Of a DNA stretch of 40,293 nucleotides, positions 24,967 through 36,518 are shown in pieces (position 1 is the stretch's first letter; each line of letters starts with the position of its first letter). This stretch comes from an uncultured Bacteroidota bacterium (GTDB taxonomy: Bacteria; Bacteroidota; Bacteroidia; Flavobacteriales; Flavobacteriaceae). The notes under the pieces are model-generated. The model made no database searches. It was not told the origin of the DNA and saw only the letters and a list, made by a program, of their open reading frames with translations. Location: positions 1 to 40,293 of the forward strand of contig CABXVR010000011.1 of assembly GCA_902515565.1 (NCBI GenBank). The letters run 5' to 3'. A program made the translations under genes and the position numbers.

Positions 24967-26637
24967 ATGTGCGGAATAGTTTGTGCTTTTGATATAAAGC
25001 AAGCCTCAGATTCTTTAAGACCAGAAATATTAGAAATGTCAAAAAAAATTAGACATAGAGGCCCTGATTGGAGTGGTATTTATAGTTCTGCTAATGCTAT
25101 CATTTCACATGAAAGATTAGCTATAGTAGACCCTAAGTCGGGTAGGCAGCCTCTTTTTAGTTCTGACAAAAAGTTGGTATTAGCAGCTAATGGAGAGATA
25201 TATAATCATTTTGATTTAAGAAAAGAGTTTATTGGTTCTTATGATTTTTCTACTAATAGTGACTGTGAGGTTATTATTGCTTTATATGAAAAATATGGAC
25301 CATCTTTTTTAGATAAAATGAATGGTATTTTTGGTTTTGCAATTTATGATTCAGAAAATGACGAGTATTTTGTAGCAAGAGACCACATTGGTATAATTCC
25401 TCTTTACATTGGATGGGATGAAAAAGGGACTTTTTATGTAGCTTCTGAGCTTAAAGCTTTGGAGGGTAAGTGTAAGAAAATCGAACTTTTTCCACCTGGT
25501 CACTATTATCATAGCAGTGAAAAAGAATTTGTTAAGTGGTATTCTAGAGACTGGAGTGATTATAAAGCTGTAAAGGAAAATACAACAAGCATAAAATTAA
25601 TTAAAGATACTCTGGAGTCGGCTGTGCATAGACAGCTTATGAGTGATGTGCCTTATGGTGTTTTGCTTTCTGGGGGATTAGATTCATCCATTACATCTGC
25701 TATCGCTAAAAAATATTCTCAAAAGAGAATTGAAAGTGGAGATAAAGCAGATGCGTGGTGGCCTCAATTACATTCTTTTTCTGTAGGCCTCAAGGGTTCT
25801 CCAGATTTATCTGCAGCTAAAAAAGTTGCTGACCACATAGGGACAATTCATCACGAGATAGTATTTACAGTTCAAGAGGGTTTAGATGCAATTAAAGATG
25901 TAATATATAATTTAGAGACTTATGATATTACAACTATAAGAGCTTCAACTCCAATGTATTTAATGGCAAGGGTTATTAAATCAATGGGTATTAAAATGGT
26001 ATTGTCTGGTGAAGGTGCCGATGAACTATTTGGCGGTTACTTGTATTTTCATAAAGCACCAAATTCTAAAGAATTTCATGAAGAAACCGTGAGAAAGATG
26101 AATAAGCTCCACATGTATGATTGTTTAAGGGCTAATAAAAGTTTGGCTGCCTGGGGAATAGAAGGCAGGGTGCCGTTTTTAGATAAAGAATTTATTGATG
26201 TAGCAATGAGTGTTAATCCAAATGATAAAATGATTAATTCTGAAAGAATGGAGAAATGGGTTTTAAGAAAAGCATTTGAAGATTATTTGCCTGAAAGTAT
26301 TGTCTGGAGACAAAAAGAACAGTTTAGTGATGGAGTTGGTTATAGCTGGATTGATAAGTTAAAAGAACTTGTCAATAATTCTGTTTCTGACGATCAAATG
26401 AAATCAGTTGAAATTGATTTCCCTAATCAACCGCCAACATCGAAAGAGGAGTATTTTTACCGCTCAATATTTCAATCTCACTTTCCAAGTAAGGCAGCTG
26501 CACTAAGTGTGCCGCAAGAACCTTCAGTGGCTTGTAGTACTAAAATAGCACTAGAATGGGATGAAGCATTTAAAAATATGAATGAGCCGTCAGGCAGAGC
26601 AATTGCTCAGGTTCATGAAGATGCATACAAGGCATAG
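24967..26637 (+). CDS. asnB: Glutamine-hydrolysing asparagine synthetase, class B
   Basis: AsnB transfers ammonia from glutamine to aspartyl-AMP to make asparagine. I chose the ATG at 24967 over 24949 because the family begins Met-Cys-Gly-Ile-Val and Cys2 must become the N-terminal nucleophile. The product is 556 residues. The glutaminase domain (about 1-205) shows RHRGPDWSG, HERLAIVDPKSGRQPL and NGEIYNH. The synthetase domain has the ATP pyrophosphatase loop SGGLDSS at 235-241 and SGEGADELFGGYLYFHKAP. The upstream 148 nt are very AT-rich, with only a one-mismatch -7 box (CATATTTG, 24944). Confidence 0.96.
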   Translation: MCGIVCAFDIKQASDSLRPEILEMSKKIRHRGPDWSGIYSSANAIISHERLAIVDPKSGRQPLFSSDKKLVLAANGEIYNHFDLRKEFIGSYDFSTNSDCEVIIALYEKYGPSFLDKMNGIFGFAIYDSENDEYFVARDHIGIIPLYIGWDEKGTFYVASELKALEGKCKKIELFPPGHYYHSSEKEFVKWYSRDWSDYKAVKENTTSIKLIKDTLESAVHRQLMSDVPYGVLLSGGLDSSITSAIAKKYSQKRIESGDKADAWWPQLHSFSVGLKGSPDLSAAKKVADHIGTIHHEIVFTVQEGLDAIKDVIYNLETYDITTIRASTPMYLMARVIKSMGIKMVLSGEGADELFGGYLYFHKAPNSKEFHEETVRKMNKLHMYDCLRANKSLAAWGIEGRVPFLDKEFIDVAMSVNPNDKMINSERMEKWVLRKAFEDYLPESIVWRQKEQFSDGVGYSWIDKLKELVNNSVSDDQMKSVEIDFPNQPPTSKEEYFYRSIFQSHFPSKAAALSVPQEPSVACSTKIALEWDEAFKNMNEPSGRAIAQVHEDAYKA

Positions 26638-26695
26638 TTTTAGCTGATTTTTACACTTATAATTGTTAATAACTTATAAGGTTATTTAAGTATAA

Positions 26696-28735
<2,040 letters not shown>

Positions 28736-28751
28736 CTAAAAATATATAATT

Positions 28752-29678
28752 ATGAAAATAACTGTTGTTGGTGCTGGCGCAGTAGGCGCTAGTTGTGCAG
28801 AATATATAGCAATAAAAGATTTCGCTTCTGAAGTTGTTTTATTAGATATAAAAGAAGGTTTTGCCGAAGGTAAAGCGATGGATTTAATGCAAACTGCATC
28901 CCTAAATAATTTTGATACAAAAATTACTGGTACAACCAATGATTACAGTAAAACAGCAAATAGTTCTATTTGTGTTGTAACTTCTGGAATTCCTCGTAAA
29001 CCAGGAATGACAAGAGAAGAATTAATTGGTATAAATGCAGGAATTGTAAAAACAGTTACATCAAATCTAATTAAGTACTCGCCAGAAACAATCCTAATTA
29101 TTGTTAGTAATCCAATGGATTCAATGACGTATTTAGTACATAAAACTACAGATCTTCCAAAAAATAAAATCATTGGAATGGGTGGTGCTCTTGATTCAGC
29201 GAGATTTAAATACAGACTAGCAGAAGCTCTTAATGCTCCAATCAGCGATGTTGATGGCATGGTTATAGGTGGCCATAGTGATGTAGGAATGGTTCCTTTG
29301 ACCTCTAATGCTACAAGAAATAGTATAAATGTTTCTGAATTTGTTTCTAAAGAAAGGCTTGAAAAAGTAAAGCAAGATACCAAAGTCGGAGGAGCAACAC
29401 TCACAAAATTACTCGGCACATCTGCTTGGTATGCCCCTGGAGCGGCGGTCAGTGGATTAGTTCAGGCAATTGCTTGCGACCAAAAGAAAATGTTTCCGTG
29501 TTCTGTCCTGTTAGACGGTGAATATGGTCTTAATGACCTTTCTATTGGTGTTCCTGTAATACTTGGAAAAAATGGTATTGAAGAAATAGTTAAGATAGAA
29601 TTAAGCGAAGCTGATATGAAGCATTTACATGAGAGTGCTGAAGGAGTTAAGAAAACAAATAATCTTTTAGCTTTATAA
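28752..29678 (+). CDS. mdh: Malate dehydrogenase, LDH-like type
   Basis: This enzyme oxidises malate to oxaloacetate with NAD in the TCA cycle. The 308-residue product has the Rossmann GAGAVG (7-12) and Asp32 for NAD ribose. The substrate residues of a malate rather than lactate dehydrogenase are Arg82 and Arg88 (GIPRKPGMTR), Asp148 and Arg151 (LDSARFKYR), and catalytic His175 in IGGHSDVGM. It resembles the LDH-like MDH common in Bacteroidota. It is 16 nt downstream of gyrB and probably shares its transcript. Confidence 0.96.
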   Translation: MKITVVGAGAVGASCAEYIAIKDFASEVVLLDIKEGFAEGKAMDLMQTASLNNFDTKITGTTNDYSKTANSSICVVTSGIPRKPGMTREELIGINAGIVKTVTSNLIKYSPETILIIVSNPMDSMTYLVHKTTDLPKNKIIGMGGALDSARFKYRLAEALNAPISDVDGMVIGGHSDVGMVPLTSNATRNSINVSEFVSKERLEKVKQDTKVGGATLTKLLGTSAWYAPGAAVSGLVQAIACDQKKMFPCSVLLDGEYGLNDLSIGVPVILGKNGIEEIVKIELSEADMKHLHESAEGVKKTNNLLAL

Positions 29679-29714
29679 ATTGCTATTAAATTTCTGGATT
29701 ATTTTTGTTTCCAA

Positions 29715-29746
29715 TAAATTGATCAATTTAGAAATGATTCATTTCT
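29715..29746 (+). promoter_or_regulatory. Two adjoining palindromes upstream of the secDF promoter
   Basis: TAAATTGATCAATTTA (29715-29730) is a perfect 16-bp palindrome. It runs directly into AGAAATGA-T-TCATTTCT (29730-29746), a perfect 8+1+8 inverted repeat. The second ends one base before the TTG of the -33 element of secDF. This is where a DNA-binding regulator could sit. Neither has a T tract, so an mdh terminator is unlikely. Confidence 0.4.
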
Positions 29747-29747
29747 G

Positions 29748-29778
29748 TTGTCAATTTATTAGTTAAATCATATATTTG
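29748..29778 (+). promoter_or_regulatory. Promoter of secDF (-33 TTG, -7 TATATTTG)
   Basis: TTG at 29748-29750 and TATATTTG at 29771-29778 are separated by 20 nt, the best match to the full Bacteroidota promoter layout in this window. The -7 box ends 31 nt before the secDF ATG. Confidence 0.65.
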
Positions 29779-29809
29779 CTCGTTTTTAAATTGAATAAAA
29801 TACATCACA

Positions 29810-32761
29810 ATGCAGAATAAAGGATTAATAAAATTATTTGCTTTAATGTTTGGTCTGGTAAGTATATACCAGCTATCATTCACTTTTAAAGCTAACCAGG
29901 TTGAGGATAATGCAGCCAAGTATGCTGTAAGTAAAGTCTCAGAATCACAAACTGATTTTGATAAGCAAAGGAATATCATAGAAGCCAATTATTTAGATTC
30001 TTTATCAAACACATCTGTTTTTGATATTGGAATTTCTGATTATACTTTTAATGAAGTTAAGGACAGAGCTATGAATTTAGGTCTAGATTTAAAAGGTGGT
30101 ATAAATGTAATTCTTCAAATTTCGGTTAAAGATATTTTAAAAGGCCTTTCTAATAACAGTAGGGACCCTATATTTAATCAAGCACTTGTTGATGCTGAAG
30201 AAATACAAAAAAATAGTCAAAACACTTATCTAGAAGATTTTTTCGTTGCATTTGATGCTATTAAAGGTGAAACAAAACTTGCTTCACCGGATATATTTGC
30301 AAATAGAAGTTTGAGTGAAGAAATTACATTTGATATGAATGATCAAGATGTACAACCCATAATTAAAGAAAAAATTGATGAGTCTATTGTTTCTGCTTTC
30401 GAAGTTTTAAGAAAAAGAATTGATAAGTTTGGAGTTACTCAACCAAATATTCAAAGGCTTGGGAATTCAGGAAGAATTTTAGTGGAATTACCTGGGGCCA
30501 AAGATATTGAAAGAGTTAAGAATTTACTACAAAGTACAGCCCAATTAGAATTTTGGGATGCCTTTAGAGGTCAAGATTTTTTAAATTTTATTGTACAAGC
30601 TAATGAGGTAGTTAAATCTATGGAAGATATCGAGCAGGTTTCTGAAAGTTCTGATGACACTGATAGTGAAATTGATGATTTATTAGGAACTAGTTCTGAC
30701 TCAACTTTTGTTGAAGTTAATCCGATTTTGGATGCAATTAAAGGTCAAGGTTATCCTGGTGGTCCTATTATTGCAACTTTTGATTCTAAATTAAAAGAAA
30801 AAATCTCTGAATACCTTAAAATGTCTGAGGTTAGATCTTTACTTTCATCTGAACAAAGAGATGCTAAGTTTGTTTGGGGAATCCCAACACTTGATGTTGA
30901 AGGAAATGAATTAATAGATTTATATGTTTTACAAGGAAACAGAGATAATAAACCTGAATTAAGTGGTTCAGTAATTACAGATGCAAGACAATCATATTCT
31001 CCATCTGGCCAGCCTACAGTTAGTATGCAAATGAATGCTAAGGGAGCAAAAGTTTGGGAAAAAATGACAGGAAATGCTTTTACTAAGGGAAGTCAAATTG
31101 CTATAGTTTTAGATGAAACTGTTTATTCTGCTCCTGGAGTAACCACTGGTGCTATCTCGGGAGGTAATTCCGAAATTTCAGGGACATTCACATTAGAAGA
31201 AGCAATTGATTTAGCTAATGTTTTAAGAGCTGGAAAGCTTCCTGCATCAGCTGATATAGTCCAAGCAGACGAAGTTGGCCCATCTCTTGGAAAAGAAGCT
31301 ATTGAGACAGGTTCTAGATCATTTATTATAGCTCTTTTATTAGTGTTATTGTGGATGATATTTTACTACGGTAAGGCAGGTATATATTCTAATGTCGCTC
31401 TTGTTTTGAATATCATTTTAATATTCGGAGTTTTAGCTGGGTTAGGTGCTGTATTAACATTACCTGGAATTGCTGGTATAGTACTTACAATAGGTATTGC
31501 AGTTGATGCTAATGTTCTTATTTACGAAAGAGTAAGAGAAGAGATAATAAAGGGTAAAAAACAAGTTGCTGCCATTGAAGATGGTTTTGCAAACGCTTTG
31601 TCTTCTATACTTGATGCAAATATAACAACAGGTTTGACAGCTTTGATATTATTTTCTTTAGGTACAGGCCCGATTAAAGGTTTTGCAACCACTCTATTAA
31701 TTGGTATTATAACTTCATTATTCACTGCAATTTTTATTACAAGGATATTGATAGAATGGAATACTAATAGAGGAGGGAAATTAGATTTCTCAACTTCACT
31801 TACAAAAGGACTGTTTAGAAATATTTCAATAGATTTTCTTAAGAAAACTAAAGTTACATATTTAATATCAGGGGCAATCATTACTGCTGGATTAGCTTCA
31901 CTATTTACAACAGGACTTGACCAAGGTATTGATTTTGTAGGTGGTAGAACATATACAGTTAGATTTGCTCAAGATGTAAATACTGAAGATGTTAAGTTAG
32001 AAACAAACGCAATATTTGGTAGTTCTGAGGTTAAAACTATTGGATCCGCTAATCAGCTAAAAATATCAACTAAATATAAAGTAGATGAAAATTCTGCAGA
32101 GGTTGATGAAGAAGTACAAAATAAATTATTTAAATCTCTAGTTAACTTTTTACCTAAAGATTATACTTACTCACAGTTTCTAAATGCTGAAAATAATGTG
32201 GGTAAAGTTCTCTCAGGAAAAGTGAGTCCAACTATTGCAGATGATATTAAACAATCTTCGCTGTGGGCTGTTTTAGCCTCTCTTGTAGTAGTGTTTTTAT
32301 ATATTTTGTTTAGATTCAAAAAATGGCAATTCTCTCTTGGAGCAGTTGCAGCTGTTTTTCATGATGTATTAATTGTACTTGGAATATTCTCTTTAACTTA
32401 TAAGTATATGCCATTTAATATGGAGATTGATCAAGCTTTTATTGCTGCTATACTTACAGTAATTGGTTATTCATTAAATGATACTGTTGTGGTATTTGAT
32501 AGAATTAGAGAATTTATTGACGAGCACTCAACATGGGAATTTAATAAAATTGTAAATACTGCACTAAATAGCACTTTAAGTAGAACCTTGAATACTTCAT
32601 TTACAACTTTAGTTGTATTAATGTCTATGTTCTTTTTAGGCGCAGAATCTCTAAGAGGGTTATTATTCGCCCTTATAGTGGGTGTTTTAGTAGGTACATA
32701 TTCTTCCGTATTTATAGCAACTCCAATAATGCGAGATACTATTGGAAAATCAAAAAAATAA
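29810..32761 (+). CDS. secDF: Fused protein translocase subunits SecD-SecF
   Basis: SecDF uses the proton gradient to pull secreted proteins through SecYEG. The 983-residue protein joins both subunits, as is common in Bacteroidota. An N-terminal membrane helix (about 7-26) is followed by a large periplasmic SecD region with the signature LGLDLKGGINVILQ (about 90-105) and a long insert rich in Asp/Ser near residues 275-300. Six helices follow from about 500, with TIGIAVDANVLIYERVREE. The SecF half begins near 680, with GIDFVGGRTYTVRF (about 707) and a second six-helix set including IGYSLNDTVVVFDRIRE. It has its own promoter and a strong terminator. Confidence 0.96.
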   Translation: MQNKGLIKLFALMFGLVSIYQLSFTFKANQVEDNAAKYAVSKVSESQTDFDKQRNIIEANYLDSLSNTSVFDIGISDYTFNEVKDRAMNLGLDLKGGINVILQISVKDILKGLSNNSRDPIFNQALVDAEEIQKNSQNTYLEDFFVAFDAIKGETKLASPDIFANRSLSEEITFDMNDQDVQPIIKEKIDESIVSAFEVLRKRIDKFGVTQPNIQRLGNSGRILVELPGAKDIERVKNLLQSTAQLEFWDAFRGQDFLNFIVQANEVVKSMEDIEQVSESSDDTDSEIDDLLGTSSDSTFVEVNPILDAIKGQGYPGGPIIATFDSKLKEKISEYLKMSEVRSLLSSEQRDAKFVWGIPTLDVEGNELIDLYVLQGNRDNKPELSGSVITDARQSYSPSGQPTVSMQMNAKGAKVWEKMTGNAFTKGSQIAIVLDETVYSAPGVTTGAISGGNSEISGTFTLEEAIDLANVLRAGKLPASADIVQADEVGPSLGKEAIETGSRSFIIALLLVLLWMIFYYGKAGIYSNVALVLNIILIFGVLAGLGAVLTLPGIAGIVLTIGIAVDANVLIYERVREEIIKGKKQVAAIEDGFANALSSILDANITTGLTALILFSLGTGPIKGFATTLLIGIITSLFTAIFITRILIEWNTNRGGKLDFSTSLTKGLFRNISIDFLKKTKVTYLISGAIITAGLASLFTTGLDQGIDFVGGRTYTVRFAQDVNTEDVKLETNAIFGSSEVKTIGSANQLKISTKYKVDENSAEVDEEVQNKLFKSLVNFLPKDYTYSQFLNAENNVGKVLSGKVSPTIADDIKQSSLWAVLASLVVVFLYILFRFKKWQFSLGAVAAVFHDVLIVLGIFSLTYKYMPFNMEIDQAFIAAILTVIGYSLNDTVVVFDRIREFIDEHSTWEFNKIVNTALNSTLSRTLNTSFTTLVVLMSMFFLGAESLRGLLFALIVGVLVGTYSSVFIATPIMRDTIGKSKK

Positions 32762-32764
32762 ATT

Positions 32765-32800
32765 AAAAAAAAAGCCTTACAAATTGTAAGGCTTTTTTTT
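32765..32800. terminator. Bidirectional terminator between secDF and the folE operon
   Basis: GCCTTAC and GTAAGGC form a 7-bp stem around AAATT, with nine A before and eight T after. It can end secDF on the plus strand (stop 4 nt upstream) and the convergent minus-strand DUF3817 gene (stop at 32828). Confidence 0.92.
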
Positions 32801-32827
32801 AGTTTTAGTTTACAGAACTAGTTTTCT

Positions 32828-33118
32828 TTAGTTTCTCCTCAAATCAGTTTTAAAGTATTTATAATCTACATAGAATGTTCCAAAAGGAATTATTGAAGAA
32901 ATTAATACAACTACAGTTTTTATAAAACTCCAATTATATTTTTTGCTATTCACTAAAGAAAGTATAACGTATGCAACAAATAAAAGTCCATGAGGCATAC
33001 CTAGAAGTTTAACAAAAGATGGGTCATTGGCATAATACTTTATGGGTACTGCAATAAATAACAGTAAAATATATGATATGCCTTCTAAATAACTTATTAC
33101 TCTAAATGTTTTTATCAT
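32828..33118 (-). CDS. DUF3817-like small membrane protein
   Basis: The 96-residue product has three hydrophobic helices and the DUF3817 pattern: an N-terminal FRVISYLEGISYILLLFIAV, the loop DPSFVKLLGMPHGLLFVAYV and a last helix before FYVDYKYFK. The function of this family is not established; the conserved Glu in LEG and His in MPHG are notable within the membrane. Its start overlaps the lgt stop by four bases (ATGA), so translation is probably coupled. It is the last gene of a five-gene operon and precedes the two-way terminator. Confidence 0.85.
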   Translation of the reverse strand: MIKTFRVISYLEGISYILLLFIAVPIKYYANDPSFVKLLGMPHGLLFVAYVILSLVNSKKYNWSFIKTVVVLISSIIPFGTFYVDYKYFKTDLRRN

Positions 33119-33930
33119 TTTCTAAGCATATAATAAATACCGAGTAATATAAATGGAATACTAAGAGTTTGACCTGTATTCATTCCAAGTATCCAGTCTT
33201 CTCTTCCAGCAACTTGTGCCTCTTTAAAGAATTCTACGATAAATCTTGTTACCCATAAAAGGGTTAAAAATAAACCAAACATGTATCCAGATTTCAATGC
33301 TTTTGAAGTTTTCCAATAAGTAAAATAAACTATCACAAATACAATTAAATATCCAAATGCTTCATAAAGTTGACCAGGATGTCTTGGTTCTGTTTCACCT
33401 ATTGCCTTAAATACAACACCAAAAATACTGTCTGTTTTATGGCCAATTATTTCAGAATTAAAAAAGTTTCCAAGTCTAATAAATACTGCTCCTATTGAAA
33501 CAGGAATTACAAGCCTATCTAAAATCCATAAAATATTCTTCTTTAAGACTTTTTTATTGTACAAATACATGGAATAAATTATTCCAATAGCTGCGCCATG
33601 ACTAGCAAGACCTCTAAAACCAGTGAATTCAAATGAAGGATTAAATCTAAAAGGTAGAAAAACACTTAGAAAGTCTTGTTTGAAAAGTTCTGGTTGGTAA
33701 AAAATCACGTGACCTAATCTAGCTCCGATGATTGTACCTAAAATTGTGTACATGAATAAAGAGTCTAAACTTTCTTCACTTAAAGATTCTTTTTGATATA
33801 TTTTTTTCATTACAAAGTGCCCAATCGTAAATGCGGCTATCCACATTAGACTGTAGTAATGAATAGTGAACTTTCCGAATATGTTAATGCCTTCCGAAGA
33901 AGGGTCCCAAACTATGTCTAATGCATACAT
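33115..33930 (-). CDS. lgt: Prolipoprotein diacylglyceryl transferase
   Basis: Lgt transfers diacylglycerol from phosphatidylglycerol to the lipobox Cys of prolipoproteins, the first step in lipoprotein maturation. The 271-residue membrane protein has about seven helices. Signature residues are His111 in LASHGAAIG, Arg152 in IRLGNFFNSEIIG, the RHPGQLYEA segment (183-191), and Arg229/Glu233 in TRFIVEFFKE. It follows yidD by 12 nt. The lipoprotein at 23510-24064 is an example of a likely substrate. Confidence 0.95.
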   Translation of the reverse strand: MYALDIVWDPSSEGINIFGKFTIHYYSLMWIAAFTIGHFVMKKIYQKESLSEESLDSLFMYTILGTIIGARLGHVIFYQPELFKQDFLSVFLPFRFNPSFEFTGFRGLASHGAAIGIIYSMYLYNKKVLKKNILWILDRLVIPVSIGAVFIRLGNFFNSEIIGHKTDSIFGVVFKAIGETEPRHPGQLYEAFGYLIVFVIVYFTYWKTSKALKSGYMFGLFLTLLWVTRFIVEFFKEAQVAGREDWILGMNTGQTLSIPFILLGIYYMLRK

Positions 33931-33942
33931 ATTATATAAGTT

Positions 33943-34179
33943 TTATTTTTTAATATTTTTTTTTGGTACAGGGTCATATCCCGATTTGCCCCATGGGTGA
34001 CAGCTAAATATTCTAATTACCATTAATTTTGACCCATTAAAAATTCCATGTTCCTTTAGTGCTTCTATTGAATATTGTGAACATGTAGGCTGAAATCTAC
34101 AAGTAGCAGGGGTTAAAGGTGAAATTAAATTTTGATAAATCTTAATTAAAAAAATTAAAGGTAAAGTTAGAATTTTCAT
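33943..34179 (-). CDS. yidD: Membrane protein insertion efficiency factor YidD
   Basis: YidD is a small membrane-associated protein thought to assist YidC. I chose the ATG at 34179 (78 residues); a TTG at 34185 would add two residues and overlap cysS. Family features are a short N-terminal amphipathic helix, LISPLTPATCRFQPTCSQYS with Cys27 and Cys33, and Cys60 in IFSCHPWGKSGYDPVP. It sits between cysS (2 nt) and lgt (12 nt), whereas in many bacteria it lies next to rnpA-yidC. Confidence 0.93.
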   Translation of the reverse strand: MKILTLPLIFLIKIYQNLISPLTPATCRFQPTCSQYSIEALKEHGIFNGSKLMVIRIFSCHPWGKSGYDPVPKKNIKK

Positions 34180-34181
34180 TT

Positions 34182-35663
34182 TCAATTAATTGAATATGTA
34201 GTTTCGTTATTGCTATCATTTAATGTGATGCCACCATTAGATAAATCATTCCTAATTTTATCACTTAAAGCATAATTTTTATTTAACCTAGCTTCATTTC
34301 TTAGTTCAATCAATAAGCTAATTGCAGAATCTAGTTTGTCCGAATTAGAATCAGAGTTATTATTGACTTCTAAACCTAAAATATCAAAAACAAACTCATT
34401 AAATTTTTGTTGAATAACTTTTAAATCTTTTGCAGATATTTTGGCCTTTCCCATTTTAACTTGATTTATAAATTTTACTGAATTGAATAATTCAGCAATT
34501 AAAATAGGAGTGTTAAAATCATCATTTAAAGCATTGTAGCAGTTAGAAACCCAATTATTAATATCAAAATCTGAGCTACTTGAGCTTTTTAAATTATTTA
34601 AACTTTTTTGAGCTTCCATTAGTTTATTAAATCCTTTTTCAGAGGCCTCAATTGCTTCGCTGCTAAAATCTAATACACTTCTGTAATGCGCTTGAAGAAT
34701 AAAAAAACGAATAACACTGGAAGAAAAAGGTTTATTCAAAATGGAGTTATTCCCTGATAAAACATCTCTTGGTAAAATATTATTACCAGTAGACTTAGCC
34801 ATTTTATTACCATTTAATGTTAGCATATTAGCGTGCATCCATATATTAGCCGGACTTGTATTATTGCATGCAATAGATTGGGCTATTTCACATTCGTGAT
34901 GTGGAAATTTTAAATCCATACCACCTCCGTGAATATCAAAATTATCACCTAGATATTTAGTACTCATTGCAGTACACTCTAAATGCCATCCAGGAAAACC
35001 TAATCCCCATGGAGAATTCCATTTCATTATATGACTACTATCTGCTTTTTTCCAAAGTGCAAAATCTTGAGGGTTTTTTTTATCACTTTGACCATCTAGT
35101 TTTCTAGAATTATGAACCAAATCTTCAATATTTCGTTTACTTAAAATTCCATAATTATTTGTTTTATTATACTTTATTACATCAAAATATATGGACCCAT
35201 TTACTTCATAGGCAAGGTTGTTTTTAAGTATGGTTTTGATTATTTCAATCTGCTCAATTATATGACCAGTAGCTGTAGGTTCAATGCTGGGTGGAAGCAA
35301 ATTAAATTCATTTAAAGTATTATGAAAATCTACTGTATATCTTTGAACAACTTCCATTGGTTCAATTTCCTCTAGCCTTGCTTTCTTACTTATTCTATCT
35401 TCACCATTATCTGAATCATTTTCAAGGTGACCAGCATCTGTAATATTCCTTACATAGCGAACTTTATAGCCAAGATGAAGTAAATATCGATATATAATGT
35501 CAAACGACATAAATGTCCTAACATTGCCAAGGTGAACATTACTATAAACAGTAGGGCCACAAACATACATTCCTACTCTTTTTTTGTTAACAGGTTTGAA
35601 TTTTTCTTTCTTGCCAGTTAATGAGTTGTATATGTAAAGAATGTTTTCTTTTGTTAAGGACAT
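34182..35663 (-). CDS. cysS: Cysteinyl-tRNA synthetase
   Basis: This class I synthetase charges tRNA-Cys. The 493-residue product has the zinc ligands Cys35 (CGPTVY), Cys230 (WHLECTAM), His255 and Glu259 (FPHHECE). The HIGH-type motif is HLGN at 44-47 and the KMSKS-type loop KMAKS at 287-291. The C-terminal region beyond about 430 is Ser/Asn/Asp-rich before a helical tail with [20 protein letters not shown]. It lies 16 nt after folE and 2 nt before yidD in the minus-strand operon. Confidence 0.96.
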   Translation of the reverse strand: MSLTKENILYIYNSLTGKKEKFKPVNKKRVGMYVCGPTVYSNVHLGNVRTFMSFDIIYRYLLHLGYKVRYVRNITDAGHLENDSDNGEDRISKKARLEEIEPMEVVQRYTVDFHNTLNEFNLLPPSIEPTATGHIIEQIEIIKTILKNNLAYEVNGSIYFDVIKYNKTNNYGILSKRNIEDLVHNSRKLDGQSDKKNPQDFALWKKADSSHIMKWNSPWGLGFPGWHLECTAMSTKYLGDNFDIHGGGMDLKFPHHECEIAQSIACNNTSPANIWMHANMLTLNGNKMAKSTGNNILPRDVLSGNNSILNKPFSSSVIRFFILQAHYRSVLDFSSEAIEASEKGFNKLMEAQKSLNNLKSSSSSDFDINNWVSNCYNALNDDFNTPILIAELFNSVKFINQVKMGKAKISAKDLKVIQQKFNEFVFDILGLEVNNNSDSNSDKLDSAISLLIELRNEARLNKNYALSDKIRNDLSNGGITLNDSNNETTYSIN

Positions 35664-35679
35664 TAATTAAAGTTAAGAA

Positions 35680-36366
35680 TTATAAACCTTCAAAAGAAGT
35701 TTCTAATTGAATATATTTTAAAAACTCTTCTCTAACTTCTGGTTTTTTGAAAGCACCACCAAACTCACTAGTTATTGTGCTACAGCCAGTATCTTTAATT
35801 CCACGAGAATTTACACATAAATGTTTAGCATCTATAACGCAAGCTACATCATCGGTATTTAATACACTTTGCAATTCTTTTACAACTTGAATAGTTAATC
35901 TCTCTTGCACTTGAGGTCTTTTAGAAAAGTAATCTACAATTCTATTCATTTTAGATAACCCTACAACAGTCCCATTTGAAATATAAGCAATATGGGCTTT
36001 TCCAACTATTGGTAATAAATGATGTTCACAAGTAGAGTAGACAGTTATATTTTTTTCTACCAACATTTCATTATATTGATATTTGTTATCAAAAGTGGAA
36101 GATACAGGTTTCTTTACCGGGTTCAAACCTCCAAAAATTTCATTAACATAAGCTTTGGCTACTCTTTTTGGAGTTCCTTTTAAGCTGTCATCTGTTAAAT
36201 CTAGACCCAGTGTATGAAGAATATTCCTCATGTTTTCTTCTATAATTGAAATTTTTTCATTATCAGATAATTCAAAAGCATCAATTCTTAATGGTGTTTC
36301 AGTTGATGAACCTACATGGTCATCTCCGAAATTATCAATGTGTTTTGCTAAATTATTTTCTTTCAT
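35680..36366 (-). CDS. folE: GTP cyclohydrolase I
   Basis: FolE converts GTP to 7,8-dihydroneopterin triphosphate, the first step of folate and, via QueD and QueE, of queuosine precursors. The 228-residue product has about 35 N-terminal residues of variable sequence, then the conserved core with zinc ligands Cys113 and His116 in CEHHLLP and Cys184 in KHLCVNSRG. KMNRIVDYFSKRPQVQERLT and GCSTITSEFGGAF complete the signature. It is the first gene of the five-gene minus-strand operon and is preceded by a good -7 element. Confidence 0.96.
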   Translation of the reverse strand: MKENNLAKHIDNFGDDHVGSSTETPLRIDAFELSDNEKISIIEENMRNILHTLGLDLTDDSLKGTPKRVAKAYVNEIFGGLNPVKKPVSSTFDNKYQYNEMLVEKNITVYSTCEHHLLPIVGKAHIAYISNGTVVGLSKMNRIVDYFSKRPQVQERLTIQVVKELQSVLNTDDVACVIDAKHLCVNSRGIKDTGCSTITSEFGGAFKKPEVREEFLKYIQLETSFEGL

Positions 36367-36399
36367 TTTTTATTTTAAATTTCTAAATTAGACGTAATT

Positions 36400-36407
36400 C
36401 AAAGATA
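36400..36407 (-). promoter_or_regulatory. Bacteroidota-type -7 promoter element before folE
   Basis: Read on the minus strand, TATCTTTG matches TAnnTTTG exactly and ends 33 nt before the folE ATG. The 152-nt region to the divergent gene at 36519 gives room for promoters both ways. I see no clear -33 TTG. Confidence 0.55.
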
Positions 36408-36518
36408 GTAATAATTACTAAAGTTGGGTATTTATAAATAATATAAAATGTTAAATTTGTTATAATTTCTATTATCTAAAAAATTGATTTAAATTAGCTA
36501 CACCTTTAGCAAAAATTT

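Noticed and set aside
26656-26680. Inverted repeat CTTATAA...TTATAAG after asnB as terminator
   Set aside because: The stem is weak, the loop is 11 nt, and no T run follows.
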